Shown: positions 25,559 through 34,938 of the stretch, piece after piece | Layout: the number at the start of each line of letters is the position of its first letter | How positions within the stretch are numbered: position 1 is the stretch's first letter | From: Proteiniphilum sp. UBA5384 | Lineage (GTDB): Bacteria; Bacteroidota; Bacteroidia; Bacteroidales; Dysgonomonadaceae | Assembly (NCBI RefSeq): GCF_002410825.1 | Contig: NZ_DHOS01000030.1 | Location: 166,178-230,177, forward strand | Length of the DNA stretch: 64,000 nucleotides | Direction of reading: 5' to 3' | Notes under the pieces: model-generated | What the model was told of the DNA's origin: nothing | Database searches by the model: none | What the model saw: only the letters and a program-made list of their open reading frames with translations | Program-made: the position numbers and the translations under genes

Positions 25559-25936
25559 ATGAAGTATAGATTAATTCAAAAGGCCAATCCGCGTGAACTT
25601 AAATCACAACGCAAATGGTATGTAAGGCCTGTCAAAACAGGTACTGTCACTAATAAGCAATTGAGCAAGGATATTGCAGCAAAATCATCTCTCACAAAGG
25701 GAGCTGTGATGAATGTGATTGAAAACATGGTCAATGAGATTCCCCGTTATTTAGTGGAAGGCTATAGTGTAAACCTGAGTGATTTGGGCACGTTACGTCT
25801 TTCGCTCTCCAGTGAGGGTACCGATACTCCAGACAAATTTTCTTCTGAAAATATTAAGAATGTACGAGTGATATTTACTCCTTCCCCGGAATTCAAACGC
25901 ACTCTGCTGAACGTGGAGTACGAAAGAGACGAATAG
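25559..25936 (+). CDS. HU/IHF-like DNA-binding protein (Bacteroidetes HU-HIG type)
   Basis: A 125-residue protein with the HU fold as found in Bacteroidetes: KYRLIQKANPRE start, a helical part (TNKQLSKDIAAKSSLTKGAVMNVIENM) and the beta-arm region (VEGYSVNLSDLGTLRLSLSS). These HU-HIG-domain proteins bind DNA and are common near accessory clusters. It has its own predicted promoter and long leader and lies 82 bases before the first pilin gene, so it may help to organise or regulate the cluster. That role is inference. Confidence 0.88.
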   Translation: MKYRLIQKANPRELKSQRKWYVRPVKTGTVTNKQLSKDIAAKSSLTKGAVMNVIENMVNEIPRYLVEGYSVNLSDLGTLRLSLSSEGTDTPDKFSSENIKNVRVIFTPSPEFKRTLLNVEYERDE

Positions 25937-26018
25937 AGGAATAAGATATAAAGATCAGCAAATGGTCAGATAGAGAGGTACAAAACTTTTTAAATTATTA
26001 GTAACACAGTATTACAAA

Positions 26019-27293
26019 ATGAAAAAAATCTATTTGAGTCTGATAGCAATAGCTATATTGCTATTTACTGCCTGTAACAACAATGATGTGCCGGGCAATG
26101 AGGGAGCGGTAGAAGTTGGGACATTAACAGCAACGATCTCTTTTGAAGGGAAAACTTTAAGGACGGCGTCGTCAACGGCTATTCCTACAGTTAGTTGGGC
26201 CAATGTAAAACAGGTGCAGGTGTTCCTGTATAATAAAACAACCGGAAGCGTGGCATTTTCCCGTACGGTAAAACCGACTGCCGATGGCCAGAAATTCACT
26301 TGGGACAATGTGCCGGTAGGAGAATACCGTTTGGCTTTACTTGCCAACGTGAAAAACAGTACCGATAACATGGCTACATCAGTAGATGGAACGGTAACTG
26401 AATTTACTGATGAGAATGTGATTGGTAAGGCTTTCAATTCAAGTCTCAAAATCGACCTGAAGCCGGCTGATTTGCCTACTAAAGCCAGCCCTCAGGATCC
26501 CCCTACTCATGATTGGGATGTGCCCACTACCGGTAGAATCGGTTATGCTGCTCCTTCGGAGGTATTCACAGCCTACAAGGATCTCACCATTGCCGCAGGT
26601 ACCGTAACAAGTATTCCTGCTACCGATTTGGTGCTTAGACGTGAAATTGCGATGTTGCGCGCCCGTTTTAATACAAAAGTAATTCCTACCCAACCGGTAG
26701 CAGGGCCTCCTACATTTGGCAATGCCTCCGATTTTATTGCCATTCAACGGGTACCGGTAGGTTTAGGCTTGTTCGTGGGTGATTTCAAGGGAGGTATTTT
26801 GAATACTGCATCTGACACCAAGAGGGTGATGGTAGGTGCAACCGGTATGGATACCTATAAAACAGCTAAACCTGCTTCCGGTTATGGTACAGGTGAAATT
26901 ATTACCGGCGATTTTACTATGTTCAATGATATCCATGTGCTTCCCAATGTATCATTGGATGAAATTACCGAGTATACTGTCAAAAAAGATGACAATGTGC
27001 CTGAAGACATAAAAACCAGGAAGTATTTTATCATTTTCAGTGCCCAGGTAAAAAAGGATTATGTATATGCTGACGGAACAATAGCTCCGGATGATAATAG
27101 TATGGTGTATTGGTTTGGTACCATTGATGGTGTATTTACCAAGAACGTGATCCGTGAAGTTAATCTGACACTGAAAACGGCCGGTTATCCTGAAATTCCC
27201 GGAGGACCTGACAAATTTGGCGGATTGGAAATTGTTGTGGGAGCACCTGAAAACTGGGATTCCGAAATAGTAGACTTGAATATGGAAGTGTAA
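26019..27293 (+). CDS. FimA/Mfa1-like type V pilus subunit (fimbrillin)
   Basis: A 424-residue lipoprotein (lipobox LLFTAC, Cys19) with the two-domain beta layout of Bacteroidia fimbrillins. After the Cys a strand runs ATISFEGKTLR; Arg48 is a likely protease processing site, close to Arg46 of Porphyromonas gingivalis FimA, whose removal opens the groove for strand exchange. Further features are a second basic stretch (LRREIAMLRARF, about residue 205) and a C-terminal PENWDSEIVDLNMEV segment that may supply the donor strand. A 13-bp hairpin follows the gene, and an anchor-like pilin gene comes next. Stalk subunit is the most likely role. Confidence 0.8.
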   Translation: MKKIYLSLIAIAILLFTACNNNDVPGNEGAVEVGTLTATISFEGKTLRTASSTAIPTVSWANVKQVQVFLYNKTTGSVAFSRTVKPTADGQKFTWDNVPVGEYRLALLANVKNSTDNMATSVDGTVTEFTDENVIGKAFNSSLKIDLKPADLPTKASPQDPPTHDWDVPTTGRIGYAAPSEVFTAYKDLTIAAGTVTSIPATDLVLRREIAMLRARFNTKVIPTQPVAGPPTFGNASDFIAIQRVPVGLGLFVGDFKGGILNTASDTKRVMVGATGMDTYKTAKPASGYGTGEIITGDFTMFNDIHVLPNVSLDEITEYTVKKDDNVPEDIKTRKYFIIFSAQVKKDYVYADGTIAPDDNSMVYWFGTIDGVFTKNVIREVNLTLKTAGYPEIPGGPDKFGGLEIVVGAPENWDSEIVDLNMEV

Positions 27294-27338
27294 TCTTTTA
27301 ATCGGCAACGATTGAAAGTAGCAATGGATAATTAATTG

Positions 27339-27389
27339 TTGTCTCCTGCAATGTCAGCTTGCAGAGAAGAAATGTGTTGCAGGAGACAA
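27339..27389 (+). terminator. Long-stem hairpin between pilin and anchor genes
   Basis: A perfect 13-bp stem, TTGTCTCCTGCAA (27339-27351) with TTGCAGGAGACAA (27377-27389), has a 25-base loop and is followed by AATTTTAACG. It probably terminates much of the pilin transcript and lets a fraction read into the anchor gene, or protects the pilin mRNA 3' end. Confidence 0.7.
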
Positions 27390-27431
27390 AATTTTAACGA
27401 CGCCTGGTCTGTTTCTAAATAAAATACAGGA

Positions 27432-28409
27432 ATGAATATGATAAAAAGATATAGCATTCATATATTCTCCCTACACATCATCCTCTTTTTCAGCCTGATT
27501 TTCTTCGCGTCGTGTACTTATGACTATTTCGAAGATGAGACCAATTACGTAGTATATGCCCCAAAGGCCAATGTTGAACTGACTGCCGATGAATACAAGA
27601 TCGAGGATATACATATCTATATATACAAAAATGCAACGTTGGTGAACATGAAAAGGGCCTCGCATCCTTTTAAGGAGAGCGCCAGAATGAGAGAGGGAAA
27701 TTTTAATTTCAGGTTGTTCCCTACAGCTTACGATGTTTTCTGTTTTGCCAATACCGGAGGGATTGTATGGTCCACATTGACATCCCGTCAGGAGGGAGGT
27801 TTTGGTTTGCCCGAATCCGAAAGTGGAGAATATCTTTATCCAAGTTCGTTTGCATCCTTTTCAATAGAAATGTTCCATCCCGCAATCGATTACCCTGCCC
27901 CTGTGATAACGGATACTGCCTATTTCAACAAACGGTATAGCGGAAGAATTTGCATTGCATTTGAAAAACTGGCCAATTTCAATCCATCATTGACCTATAG
28001 TAATATAGGCAAGGTAAAAGTAACAGCTACAGGAACGGGTACCTATCAAAATATGGCGTTGTTGACAGATTCTATCAATACGCGTTCCGGCAGTTATACT
28101 TCATGGGACAAGGTGATGATGGAATTTATTCCCTATGAGAATCCGTTTGAACATTATGAGTTTGGAATTGACGGTTACTTTTTTCCTTCATTGAGCGATG
28201 GCCGACCAATATCGTTGTGGATGGATTTTTTTGACCATAATGGGAATATGCTACACTCATTTCTTATAGATATTGTCCAGACACTTCATATGAACCAGAC
28301 GATTTATTTGGGAACAGATGGTATGAGTACGTTTGAATTGAATATTGATGGTCCTGAACAATGGGAGCCTGAAATTGTCGGTGATGATGATGGAGGAATG
28401 GGGATTTAA
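27432..28409 (+). CDS. FimB/Mfa2-family pilus anchor lipoprotein
   Basis: A 325-residue lipoprotein (lipobox FASC, Cys28). It shows the typical FimB/Mfa2 (DUF1812-like) pattern: IEDIHIYIYKNATLV strand early (about residue 57), LFPTAYDVFCFANTGG near residue 97, and a C-terminal PEQWEPEIVGDD motif that parallels PENWDSEIVDLN of the preceding pilin. FimB and Mfa2 stop polymerisation and anchor the pilus in the outer membrane. Position directly after the stalk-type pilin supports this role. No arginine processing site is evident after the Cys, as expected for an anchor. Confidence 0.82.
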   Translation: MNMIKRYSIHIFSLHIILFFSLIFFASCTYDYFEDETNYVVYAPKANVELTADEYKIEDIHIYIYKNATLVNMKRASHPFKESARMREGNFNFRLFPTAYDVFCFANTGGIVWSTLTSRQEGGFGLPESESGEYLYPSSFASFSIEMFHPAIDYPAPVITDTAYFNKRYSGRICIAFEKLANFNPSLTYSNIGKVKVTATGTGTYQNMALLTDSINTRSGSYTSWDKVMMEFIPYENPFEHYEFGIDGYFFPSLSDGRPISLWMDFFDHNGNMLHSFLIDIVQTLHMNQTIYLGTDGMSTFELNIDGPEQWEPEIVGDDDGGMGI

Positions 28410-28444
28410 ATAACAAATAACTAACTAAGAAATATATCTTGGAG

Positions 28445-29050
28445 ATGAAACATTTAACACGATACGCTTTTTTATCAATTCTCTTTCTGCTTCCGCTTTT
28501 TGCAGGGCAAAGTCTCAAGGCGCAGGCTATCAAGACCAATGTCCCGCTTATTCTTACGGGTAATCCTAATATAGGAATAGAGTGGTCAGTAGGGCGCCAG
28601 TTTACGGTGAATGCCGATGTATTGTGGGCACCCTATTTATTTAAAAAAGACGAAGAAGTCTTCCGTACATTGATAGGCAGCGTTGACTTCAGGTATTACA
28701 TCAATCCCCGGTATTATTATACCAATGATCTCTGGGATGGGTTTTATGTAGGACCCTACGCGATGATGGGTAACTTCAATATAGGGCTGAAGAGAAAGGA
28801 TGAAAATAAAATGAGTTACCGCCATAAAGGGTGGGGTGTATCTTGTGGGGTTTCCTTCGGATATAAGTTCTATCTTTCTCCCCGATTCAGGATTGACATT
28901 AACACGGGGGCGGGGTATGCACATCTTCAATATGATAAGTTCCAATTGGGCGGTGAATTTGCCGACTTCCCTCTTGAGATAAAAAATACAAAGGGCTATA
29001 TCGGTCCTACGAAAGTAGGTGTACACCTGATTTATAATATTTTCAAATAA
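28445..29050 (+). CDS. DUF3575-family outer-membrane protein
   Basis: A 201-residue protein taking the ATG at 28445 (a TTG two codons upstream is less likely). A signal peptide ends near SLKAQA. The mature part begins IKTNVPLILTGNPNIGIEWS and alternates strands with aromatic girdles, ending VGVHLIYNIFK, consistent with a small eight-stranded beta-barrel. DUF3575 genes recur in Bacteroidetes pilin clusters, but their function is not established. It follows the anchor gene after 35 bases and precedes the OmpA-like gene by 9 bases, so the three are probably co-transcribed. Confidence 0.82.
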   Translation: MKHLTRYAFLSILFLLPLFAGQSLKAQAIKTNVPLILTGNPNIGIEWSVGRQFTVNADVLWAPYLFKKDEEVFRTLIGSVDFRYYINPRYYYTNDLWDGFYVGPYAMMGNFNIGLKRKDENKMSYRHKGWGVSCGVSFGYKFYLSPRFRIDINTGAGYAHLQYDKFQLGGEFADFPLEIKNTKGYIGPTKVGVHLIYNIFK

Positions 29051-29059
29051 CAAAGCCCT

Positions 29060-30949
29060 ATGCAGCAGCATTATAGAAAAATATCCATCAGTGCTGTCTT
29101 TGTGATGCTCCTTTTGGTCTCCTTTATCCCTGAGGCGCAATCACAGGACGAGAGAATGATGGCGCAAGGGGACAGGAGGGCAAGAGGTCTCGAATCCGGG
29201 GCCGATCGCAGATTTGCCCGGCAGGATTTCGATAAAGCGATGGCAATCTATGAAACGGCTTTCAAAGACAATATATTAACGCCGGACTATGCTGCCAGGT
29301 TACACCTGAAAACAGCTCGGCTTTATCTTACCTTGCTCGAATATACATCGGCTATCCCGCATTATGATGCCGCCATGGCATTGGATGATAATCTGTTCAC
29401 CACCTCTGATGTATGTAATTATCTGGATGCCTTACGCTTTTCAGGATCAAAGATGAAAGCGATTGGCATAGCCAGGAAATATGGCTATCGTGATGCATAT
29501 AATGCCGACCGTCGCTTCCAGAATATCCTGCATGCGCTGAATTATGAAGAGGGTATCCTGCCCATCGGTACTGCAGAATTCACCATATCTCCCCTAGAAG
29601 AATTCAATACGTCCAACGCTGAGTTTTGGATCGGTGAAGTACAGGGGGATTATTTTTATGCTGCCAGTAATAGTCGTTTTCATGATCCGCACAAAAAGTT
29701 TTATCACCGTACCCAATATCTTCCATTGAGTGCCGATGCCGCAGCTATCTCCGGAAAAGGTGACGGTTTCCTGCTCAACAGGATTCCCCAGGCCATGCAA
29801 AACGGAGCCTTTACCGTGTCGGGCGACATGTCGAATATGATTATCACCGGTGTCCAATACGAAAAAGGAGGAAGTATCTCCATCTCTGAAGAGGGTATCA
29901 ATGAATACCGTACAAAATTATATACTTCCAAATATAATAACAGGCGCAAGGGATGGTCGTCGTTTTCAGAACTCTTTTGCGGTAGGGAAGGATATTCCTT
30001 TTCGCATCCCTTTCTTTTCAATGATGACCAATCGTTGCTGTTTGCTTCCGATATGCCGGGCGGATTCGGAGGATACGATATTTATGTGATGCATTGGAAT
30101 GAAGAAAAAAAGGATTGGGGTTTGCCGATCAATCTGGGGACTTACGTGAATACTGCCGGCGATGAAATCACACCTTATATCTTTGAAAACACGCTTATTT
30201 TTGCTTCTAACGGACATATCGGTTTTGGAGGATATGACCTTTATGGGGTAGAATACATATATAATAAAGTGACGGTGGGCAGTTTAATGCACTTCAGTTA
30301 TCCTGTGAACACTGTCTTTAACGATTTCAATATGGTTTGCATTGACCGGAATACCGGTTATATCATTTCAGACCGTAATCCGGACAATAAAGATGATATC
30401 TATTATTTTGAACGTAATCTCAATTTTGGTGGATTGGGGGTTACTTATGCATTGTCGGGCAACCAGATGCTTTTCAATAATATGCTTACCCTTCCAATGG
30501 GAAATGAGGAAATCACTGCTGCAACGCCCCGTGTGGAAGAGTTGCCTGAAAGTACCCTCTCGGAACTGGCATTAAGCTTATTTTTCGATTTCGATTCCTA
30601 TATCCTGAACAAGCGGGCACTTGACGAATTCAAGGCATGGTTGGGCAGGATAGATACCAGCCGTATAGAATCCCTTTTATTAGAAGGATATGCCGATGAG
30701 TTCGGAGAGGAAAAATATAATATAGAACTGTCGAAGAAAAGAGCCGATACAGTAGCCTACCATTTGAGTATGGCAGGAATCAAAGTAGATATAAAGACTG
30801 TCGGAAAAGGTATGATGCCAATTCTGGGCAGTTTAAAGGAGGAAGGTCAGGCTTTAGATAATAATAATTTCCAGTCGGATGTATTGAAAAAACCTGTGTG
30901 GTTGACAAAAGAAGCGAGACGAGTGGATATAATAGCAACAATAAAATAA
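29060..30949 (+). CDS. OmpA-family protein with TPR and PD40-like propeller (PorE-like architecture)
   Basis: A 629-residue exported protein. After the signal peptide come TPR-like helices (about residues 50-130: FDKAMAIYETAFKDN, YTSAIPHYDAAMALDD), PD40/WD40-like repeats with FASDMPGGFGGYDIY (about residues 330-400) and a C-terminal OmpA domain (about 505-629: FFDFDSYILNK, GYADEFGEEKYNIELSKKRAD). The last motif keeps the Asp and Arg that bind diaminopimelate in peptidoglycan. The same domain order occurs in PorE of the type IX secretion system. It probably ties the surface apparatus to the cell wall. The next gene follows after 12 bases. Confidence 0.85.
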   Translation: MQQHYRKISISAVFVMLLLVSFIPEAQSQDERMMAQGDRRARGLESGADRRFARQDFDKAMAIYETAFKDNILTPDYAARLHLKTARLYLTLLEYTSAIPHYDAAMALDDNLFTTSDVCNYLDALRFSGSKMKAIGIARKYGYRDAYNADRRFQNILHALNYEEGILPIGTAEFTISPLEEFNTSNAEFWIGEVQGDYFYAASNSRFHDPHKKFYHRTQYLPLSADAAAISGKGDGFLLNRIPQAMQNGAFTVSGDMSNMIITGVQYEKGGSISISEEGINEYRTKLYTSKYNNRRKGWSSFSELFCGREGYSFSHPFLFNDDQSLLFASDMPGGFGGYDIYVMHWNEEKKDWGLPINLGTYVNTAGDEITPYIFENTLIFASNGHIGFGGYDLYGVEYIYNKVTVGSLMHFSYPVNTVFNDFNMVCIDRNTGYIISDRNPDNKDDIYYFERNLNFGGLGVTYALSGNQMLFNNMLTLPMGNEEITAATPRVEELPESTLSELALSLFFDFDSYILNKRALDEFKAWLGRIDTSRIESLLLEGYADEFGEEKYNIELSKKRADTVAYHLSMAGIKVDIKTVGKGMMPILGSLKEEGQALDNNNFQSDVLKKPVWLTKEARRVDIIATIK

Positions 30950-30961
30950 AAAAGAAGAACG

Positions 30962-33421
30962 ATGTATTACAAAAAGAATGTGATCAGAACAGCCTTTTCG
31001 GCGATCCTGTTTTTGTTACTCTATGGAAATGCCCAAGCGCAATATATGCCGATAGTGTATGACAGGACATACGGCAGCGATATGACGTATCAGCATACCT
31101 GCGCTGTTTCTCAGGGTGAAGTAGCCCTTGTGGCAAATGGCGATAAGCAAACGACAGTTACCTGGGTAAAAAGGGACGGTGAAGTATTGTTTTCTCAATC
31201 GCTTTCCCAGAAATTTAATGTTGTAAATAATGTATACTACATTGGAGGACGGAAACTACTTATTATCGGTCAGTCCCAGAACTGGACCTCCCGCAGGACA
31301 GAAAAGAATGTGTGTGGAAGGGCGGTGATTGTGGATAATACCGGTACTATCCTGAACGATGTGTATGCGGGGGAAAACGGTAGCGAGTTCTTTTGTGGCG
31401 GACAGTTGAAAGATGGTAATCTTATTTTAGGCGGATATGAAATCAATGCTACCGGAGTGCATCTGGGCATGCTGACCAAGGTAGATAAAACAGGAAAGTC
31501 AATCTACAAGTATGTTTCCGAAGAGAGTGGCCCTTGTATCGGTTTCGAAGTATTAGGCAGTATGACCGAATATGTGCATGCTGCATTCACTTCCAGCGAA
31601 GGTACGGTCTCTTCTATTGTAAGCCTTGATAGCAAAGGCCAAGTGGCGTTTATTACTAAATTCCCGGAAGAGGGGATTGCCATTAATAAAATGATCACCA
31701 CTCAGGATGATTTCCTTTTCCTTATCGGAAATACCTATGCTGGTGACGGGCGTGTCATCAAAATCCGTCCCGAAGGGGATATCGTTTTCAACAAACAAAT
31801 TGTTCCTTCTTCTGTCAATGCAACGATTGATCATTTATATATAACAAATGAAGGCAATGTATTGGTAGGCGGCAATGGTGGCGACGGTAAATGTTACTAT
31901 TCACTTTTACGCAATGATGGTACAGAATTACAGAAATATGTGGTTCCCGGCTATATTTCCGGAATGGGCCTTAACATTGTTTCAGGAGAATCTGTAGTTG
32001 CCAGTTTCGATACTGAGCGGATGAGAGGAACCATTACTGGTTTAGGAAAAGACGGACGTCAGATATACCAGCGGTCATCTGACGGAAATTTTGATGAAGT
32101 ATATGTTACTTCCAATGGTATTCTTTTGGCAGAAACTCTCACCGGCCGCCTCTGTATGTTATCTCTTTCGGGTGAATTGTTATTCGACCGTTATGTGACG
32201 GAAGAAGGCAAAACCAATTTCGATGAAGTGTTATTCGTCAACAATGGCGATATTCTTTTTAAAGGAGCTAAAAACAGGCTTGTAAAAATGAGCCATGGAT
32301 TATATGTGTCTGACGTGAAGGTGAGCAAGCCGGTTGACGGCTATGTGACCGCCTTGTTCAGTGTGACCCTTACCGGTTTTCCCACTTCTGACGAAGGGAC
32401 ACCTCTGCCGGTACGTGTGGAATATTTTACCAAAGACGGAACGGCCAACCAGAGTGAAAATTATAGTCCTGTAAAGGGAAGCCTCTCTTTTGTACCTTCA
32501 AGCGATGGTGCCGGACGTTATATGATCAAACAAGACGTGGAGGTGCCCATCAAGGCCAACAACTTGTTTGAAGGACAAAAAATGTTTGAGTTGAACCTGG
32601 CCAATGTAGAACAGAGTTATCTGGTAAAGCCTGCCGGTGTGGCTACTATTGAAGACCAGGAGGTAGTGGTAAAACATATCAATACCCAGAATGGGCTGGA
32701 AGGCCAAAGGGATGTGGTATATGAGTTGGGAATTTTCAAGACCAACGGACAGAAACTGATCAATGCCACAGGATCGGATATTATTGTGGAAGGGTATTAC
32801 GGTAAGGGTTCGGCTGACAAGCTGGACTTCGATATGGGTGTGGCACCGCGACTGGTGATCGGCAAAGGTGCCACAAGCGGTACGTTCAATGTAAATACCC
32901 TGGTGGATACCCGTTTCGAATTACCCAAGACGGTAGTAGTTGATTTCAACAAGATATTGACCATCAATGATGCGTCGATCGGATTCGAAGGATCTATCCT
33001 GAGTTGTCGCGGGTCAATTATGGACCAGTCTGCTGTCATCGCCATTACTTCACTGGGAGACCACGGACGTATGAATAATATAGTATCGGGATTTTTCAAG
33101 ATTTCACTCTTGCGTGCATCCGACAATCATCCGCTGATCAATGCTACCGGTGGTGATATCGGCATTGTATGTTCCATCCTCCCGCAGACAAACGCTGAGG
33201 AAGGAAAGGATTTCGTATTGACCAATATGCATAATCTAAGGATATTGGGCGATGGAAACCGCAGTGCGGTCAACCTCGATGGTATCGTATTGTTCAACAG
33301 GGAAAATTCAGGATCAAAAAAGATCATGATCGGCATCGACTCGATTTTTAAACCTGACAATACACCCGATATCATTGTGTCGTCGGAAATGGCGGCAGCT
33401 GAATTTTCAATTGTTGAATAA
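30962..33421 (+). CDS. Exported propeller plus Calx-beta repeat protein, 819 aa
   Basis: A signal peptide (cleavage near NAQAQY) precedes about 430 residues that look like a beta-propeller with blade-like repeats (GGRKLLIIGQSQ, NLILGGYEINATG, NVLVGGNGGDGKCYYS). At least two Calx-beta-like units follow: GTANQSENYSPVKGSLSF near residue 500 and NAEEGKDFVL near residue 745, with weaker copies between. It has no lipobox and I see no type IX sorting domain. Calx-beta units are extracellular adhesion or Ca2+-binding modules. It belongs to the unit 28445-33421 and ends in a strong hairpin. The specific function is not recognised. Confidence 0.75.
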   Translation: MYYKKNVIRTAFSAILFLLLYGNAQAQYMPIVYDRTYGSDMTYQHTCAVSQGEVALVANGDKQTTVTWVKRDGEVLFSQSLSQKFNVVNNVYYIGGRKLLIIGQSQNWTSRRTEKNVCGRAVIVDNTGTILNDVYAGENGSEFFCGGQLKDGNLILGGYEINATGVHLGMLTKVDKTGKSIYKYVSEESGPCIGFEVLGSMTEYVHAAFTSSEGTVSSIVSLDSKGQVAFITKFPEEGIAINKMITTQDDFLFLIGNTYAGDGRVIKIRPEGDIVFNKQIVPSSVNATIDHLYITNEGNVLVGGNGGDGKCYYSLLRNDGTELQKYVVPGYISGMGLNIVSGESVVASFDTERMRGTITGLGKDGRQIYQRSSDGNFDEVYVTSNGILLAETLTGRLCMLSLSGELLFDRYVTEEGKTNFDEVLFVNNGDILFKGAKNRLVKMSHGLYVSDVKVSKPVDGYVTALFSVTLTGFPTSDEGTPLPVRVEYFTKDGTANQSENYSPVKGSLSFVPSSDGAGRYMIKQDVEVPIKANNLFEGQKMFELNLANVEQSYLVKPAGVATIEDQEVVVKHINTQNGLEGQRDVVYELGIFKTNGQKLINATGSDIIVEGYYGKGSADKLDFDMGVAPRLVIGKGATSGTFNVNTLVDTRFELPKTVVVDFNKILTINDASIGFEGSILSCRGSIMDQSAVIAITSLGDHGRMNNIVSGFFKISLLRASDNHPLINATGGDIGIVCSILPQTNAEEGKDFVLTNMHNLRILGDGNRSAVNLDGIVLFNRENSGSKKIMIGIDSIFKPDNTPDIIVSSEMAAAEFSIVE

Positions 33422-33423
33422 AC

Positions 33424-33457
33424 ATAAGCGGGGCTTCCCGGGGGGAAGCCCGCTTAT
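33424..33457 (+). terminator. Terminator after the Calx-beta gene
   Basis: ATAAGCGGGGCTTCCC (33424-33439) pairs with GGGAAGCCCGCTTAT (33443-33457) with one bulged G, starting 3 bases after the stop codon and followed by CTGTTTTCTCTC. It separates the first pilus module from the second. Confidence 0.7.
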
Positions 33458-33521
33458 CTGTTTTCTCTCTCGTAAAAAGTTGATTGGAAGAGTATTCGTG
33501 AATTTTTTGTACACTAAGAAA

Positions 33522-34928
33522 ATGAATCAAACAGGAAAATATATTGTATATCTGCTTTTCGGGTTGCTTACCGCCGCAGCTTTCATCTCCTCCTGCACGG
33601 ACGCAAATGAACCGGGAGATATCACTCCTCCAAAGGATAAGATTTCACTGTCTATATCTTTTCAATCCGAACAACAACTAAGAGCTGAAAACGGATTAAA
33701 AGCAAATGAAGGTGGTGAAATTGACGCCGGTGTGTACGAGCGTGAGAGTGCAGTTTACAGCCTGGCGGTATTTGTGTTCGACGGTAATAAACTGGACGGA
33801 AGTAAGTTTATTAATCGTGAACTTAAAGCAGGAACAGAGGCCACAGATAGTAGTTACGTGGAACTGGATAAAATAACGGGTATTGAGCTAACTGCCGGCG
33901 TGAGGGATGTCTATATTATCGCTAACGCTCCGGATGCCGAGGATGGAGGATATTTTAGCAATGTGACAGATTTCAATTCTTTCAAAGCAAAAATGGAGGA
34001 ATTAAGTAGGCAGAAAATATATGGTCATGACAGGGGAGCAACAACAGATCCGGATGGTCCCCCCATTGGTGGAGTGGATCCGAACGACCGATTTACCAAT
34101 TTGGTGATGAGTCAGTCATTTAAGGACTTACCTCTCAATAGTGGTGCCCCGAAACATTACCTGGGATATACAGGCGGCGTGCCTGCCGGAGAATCCGGTA
34201 CGCTTGTCAATGGTTACAATCCCGTTGAACTGGTACGCCTTATGGCCAGGGTGGCTATCCAGAAAATAGAATTCGAGTTGCCGGATCCATTAACGATTGA
34301 CGGCCAATCAATCGATAAGGATAACTACAGCTATTTGCTGGATGGGGTATTTATGATCAATGCAAAAAAACAATCATCCTATTTCCCTGAAGTTGTTGGT
34401 TTTCAATCCCCCGCCGGATCATTTGGGCATGGAAGTAATGAAGGATTCGATTACCTAAAGACATACACTAAAATTGACAATGGAAATACTTACCAGAAGT
34501 ACCTCTATATTCCCCTCCCATTCAAAGAATATGATATAAAGGAAGATATTGATGAGCAAGGATATGCCCCCTTGTGGTTCTATGCGTTTGAAAATAACGA
34601 TAGCGAGACATCTCCCACCTGTCTTGTAATCGGTGTGAATTATCAATATAGAGACATCACAAATAGTGGGTCAATAAAGGCGAAAAAGATATATTACCCG
34701 GTAGTGGTCAATCGGAATGGAGCCACTAGTGCGGGGCATGCTTTTATAAAACGGAACAATCAATACGGCATCAAGGTAAAGATAAAAGGTTTGTCCGAAG
34801 ATTATCCCGATTTGAAAAGTGTCACGGTTCGGGCAATGAATGACCTTTTAGATACAGAAGGAATAGTGGAAATAACGGAAGAGGTTGGTTCATATCTTTT
34901 CCCGTGGACAGGCAACGTATATCAATAA
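33522..34928 (+). CDS. Second fimbrillin-like (Mfa1/FimA type) lipoprotein
   Basis: A 468-residue lipoprotein with the ATG at 33522; earlier in-frame starts would overlap the previous gene. The lipobox is ISSC (Cys25). After it comes a strand ISFQSEQQLR, with Arg54 as a likely processing site, which parallels ISFEGKTLR in the first pilin. Fimbrillin features follow: YSLAVFVFDGNKLDGSKF (about residue 85), ELVRLMARVAIQKIEFELP (about 238) and a C-terminus ending SYLFPWTGNVYQ. It lacks the W-x-x-E-I tail of the first pilin, so it could be a different stalk or a tip-type subunit. Confidence 0.78.
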   Translation: MNQTGKYIVYLLFGLLTAAAFISSCTDANEPGDITPPKDKISLSISFQSEQQLRAENGLKANEGGEIDAGVYERESAVYSLAVFVFDGNKLDGSKFINRELKAGTEATDSSYVELDKITGIELTAGVRDVYIIANAPDAEDGGYFSNVTDFNSFKAKMEELSRQKIYGHDRGATTDPDGPPIGGVDPNDRFTNLVMSQSFKDLPLNSGAPKHYLGYTGGVPAGESGTLVNGYNPVELVRLMARVAIQKIEFELPDPLTIDGQSIDKDNYSYLLDGVFMINAKKQSSYFPEVVGFQSPAGSFGHGSNEGFDYLKTYTKIDNGNTYQKYLYIPLPFKEYDIKEDIDEQGYAPLWFYAFENNDSETSPTCLVIGVNYQYRDITNSGSIKAKKIYYPVVVNRNGATSAGHAFIKRNNQYGIKVKIKGLSEDYPDLKSVTVRAMNDLLDTEGIVEITEEVGSYLFPWTGNVYQ

Positions 34929-34938
34929 ATAGGAGACG

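Noticed and set aside
33375..33521. Earlier start for the second pilin
   Set aside because: It would overlap the end of the preceding gene, cross its terminator and place the lipobox about 75 residues into the protein. The ATG at 33522 puts it at Cys25.
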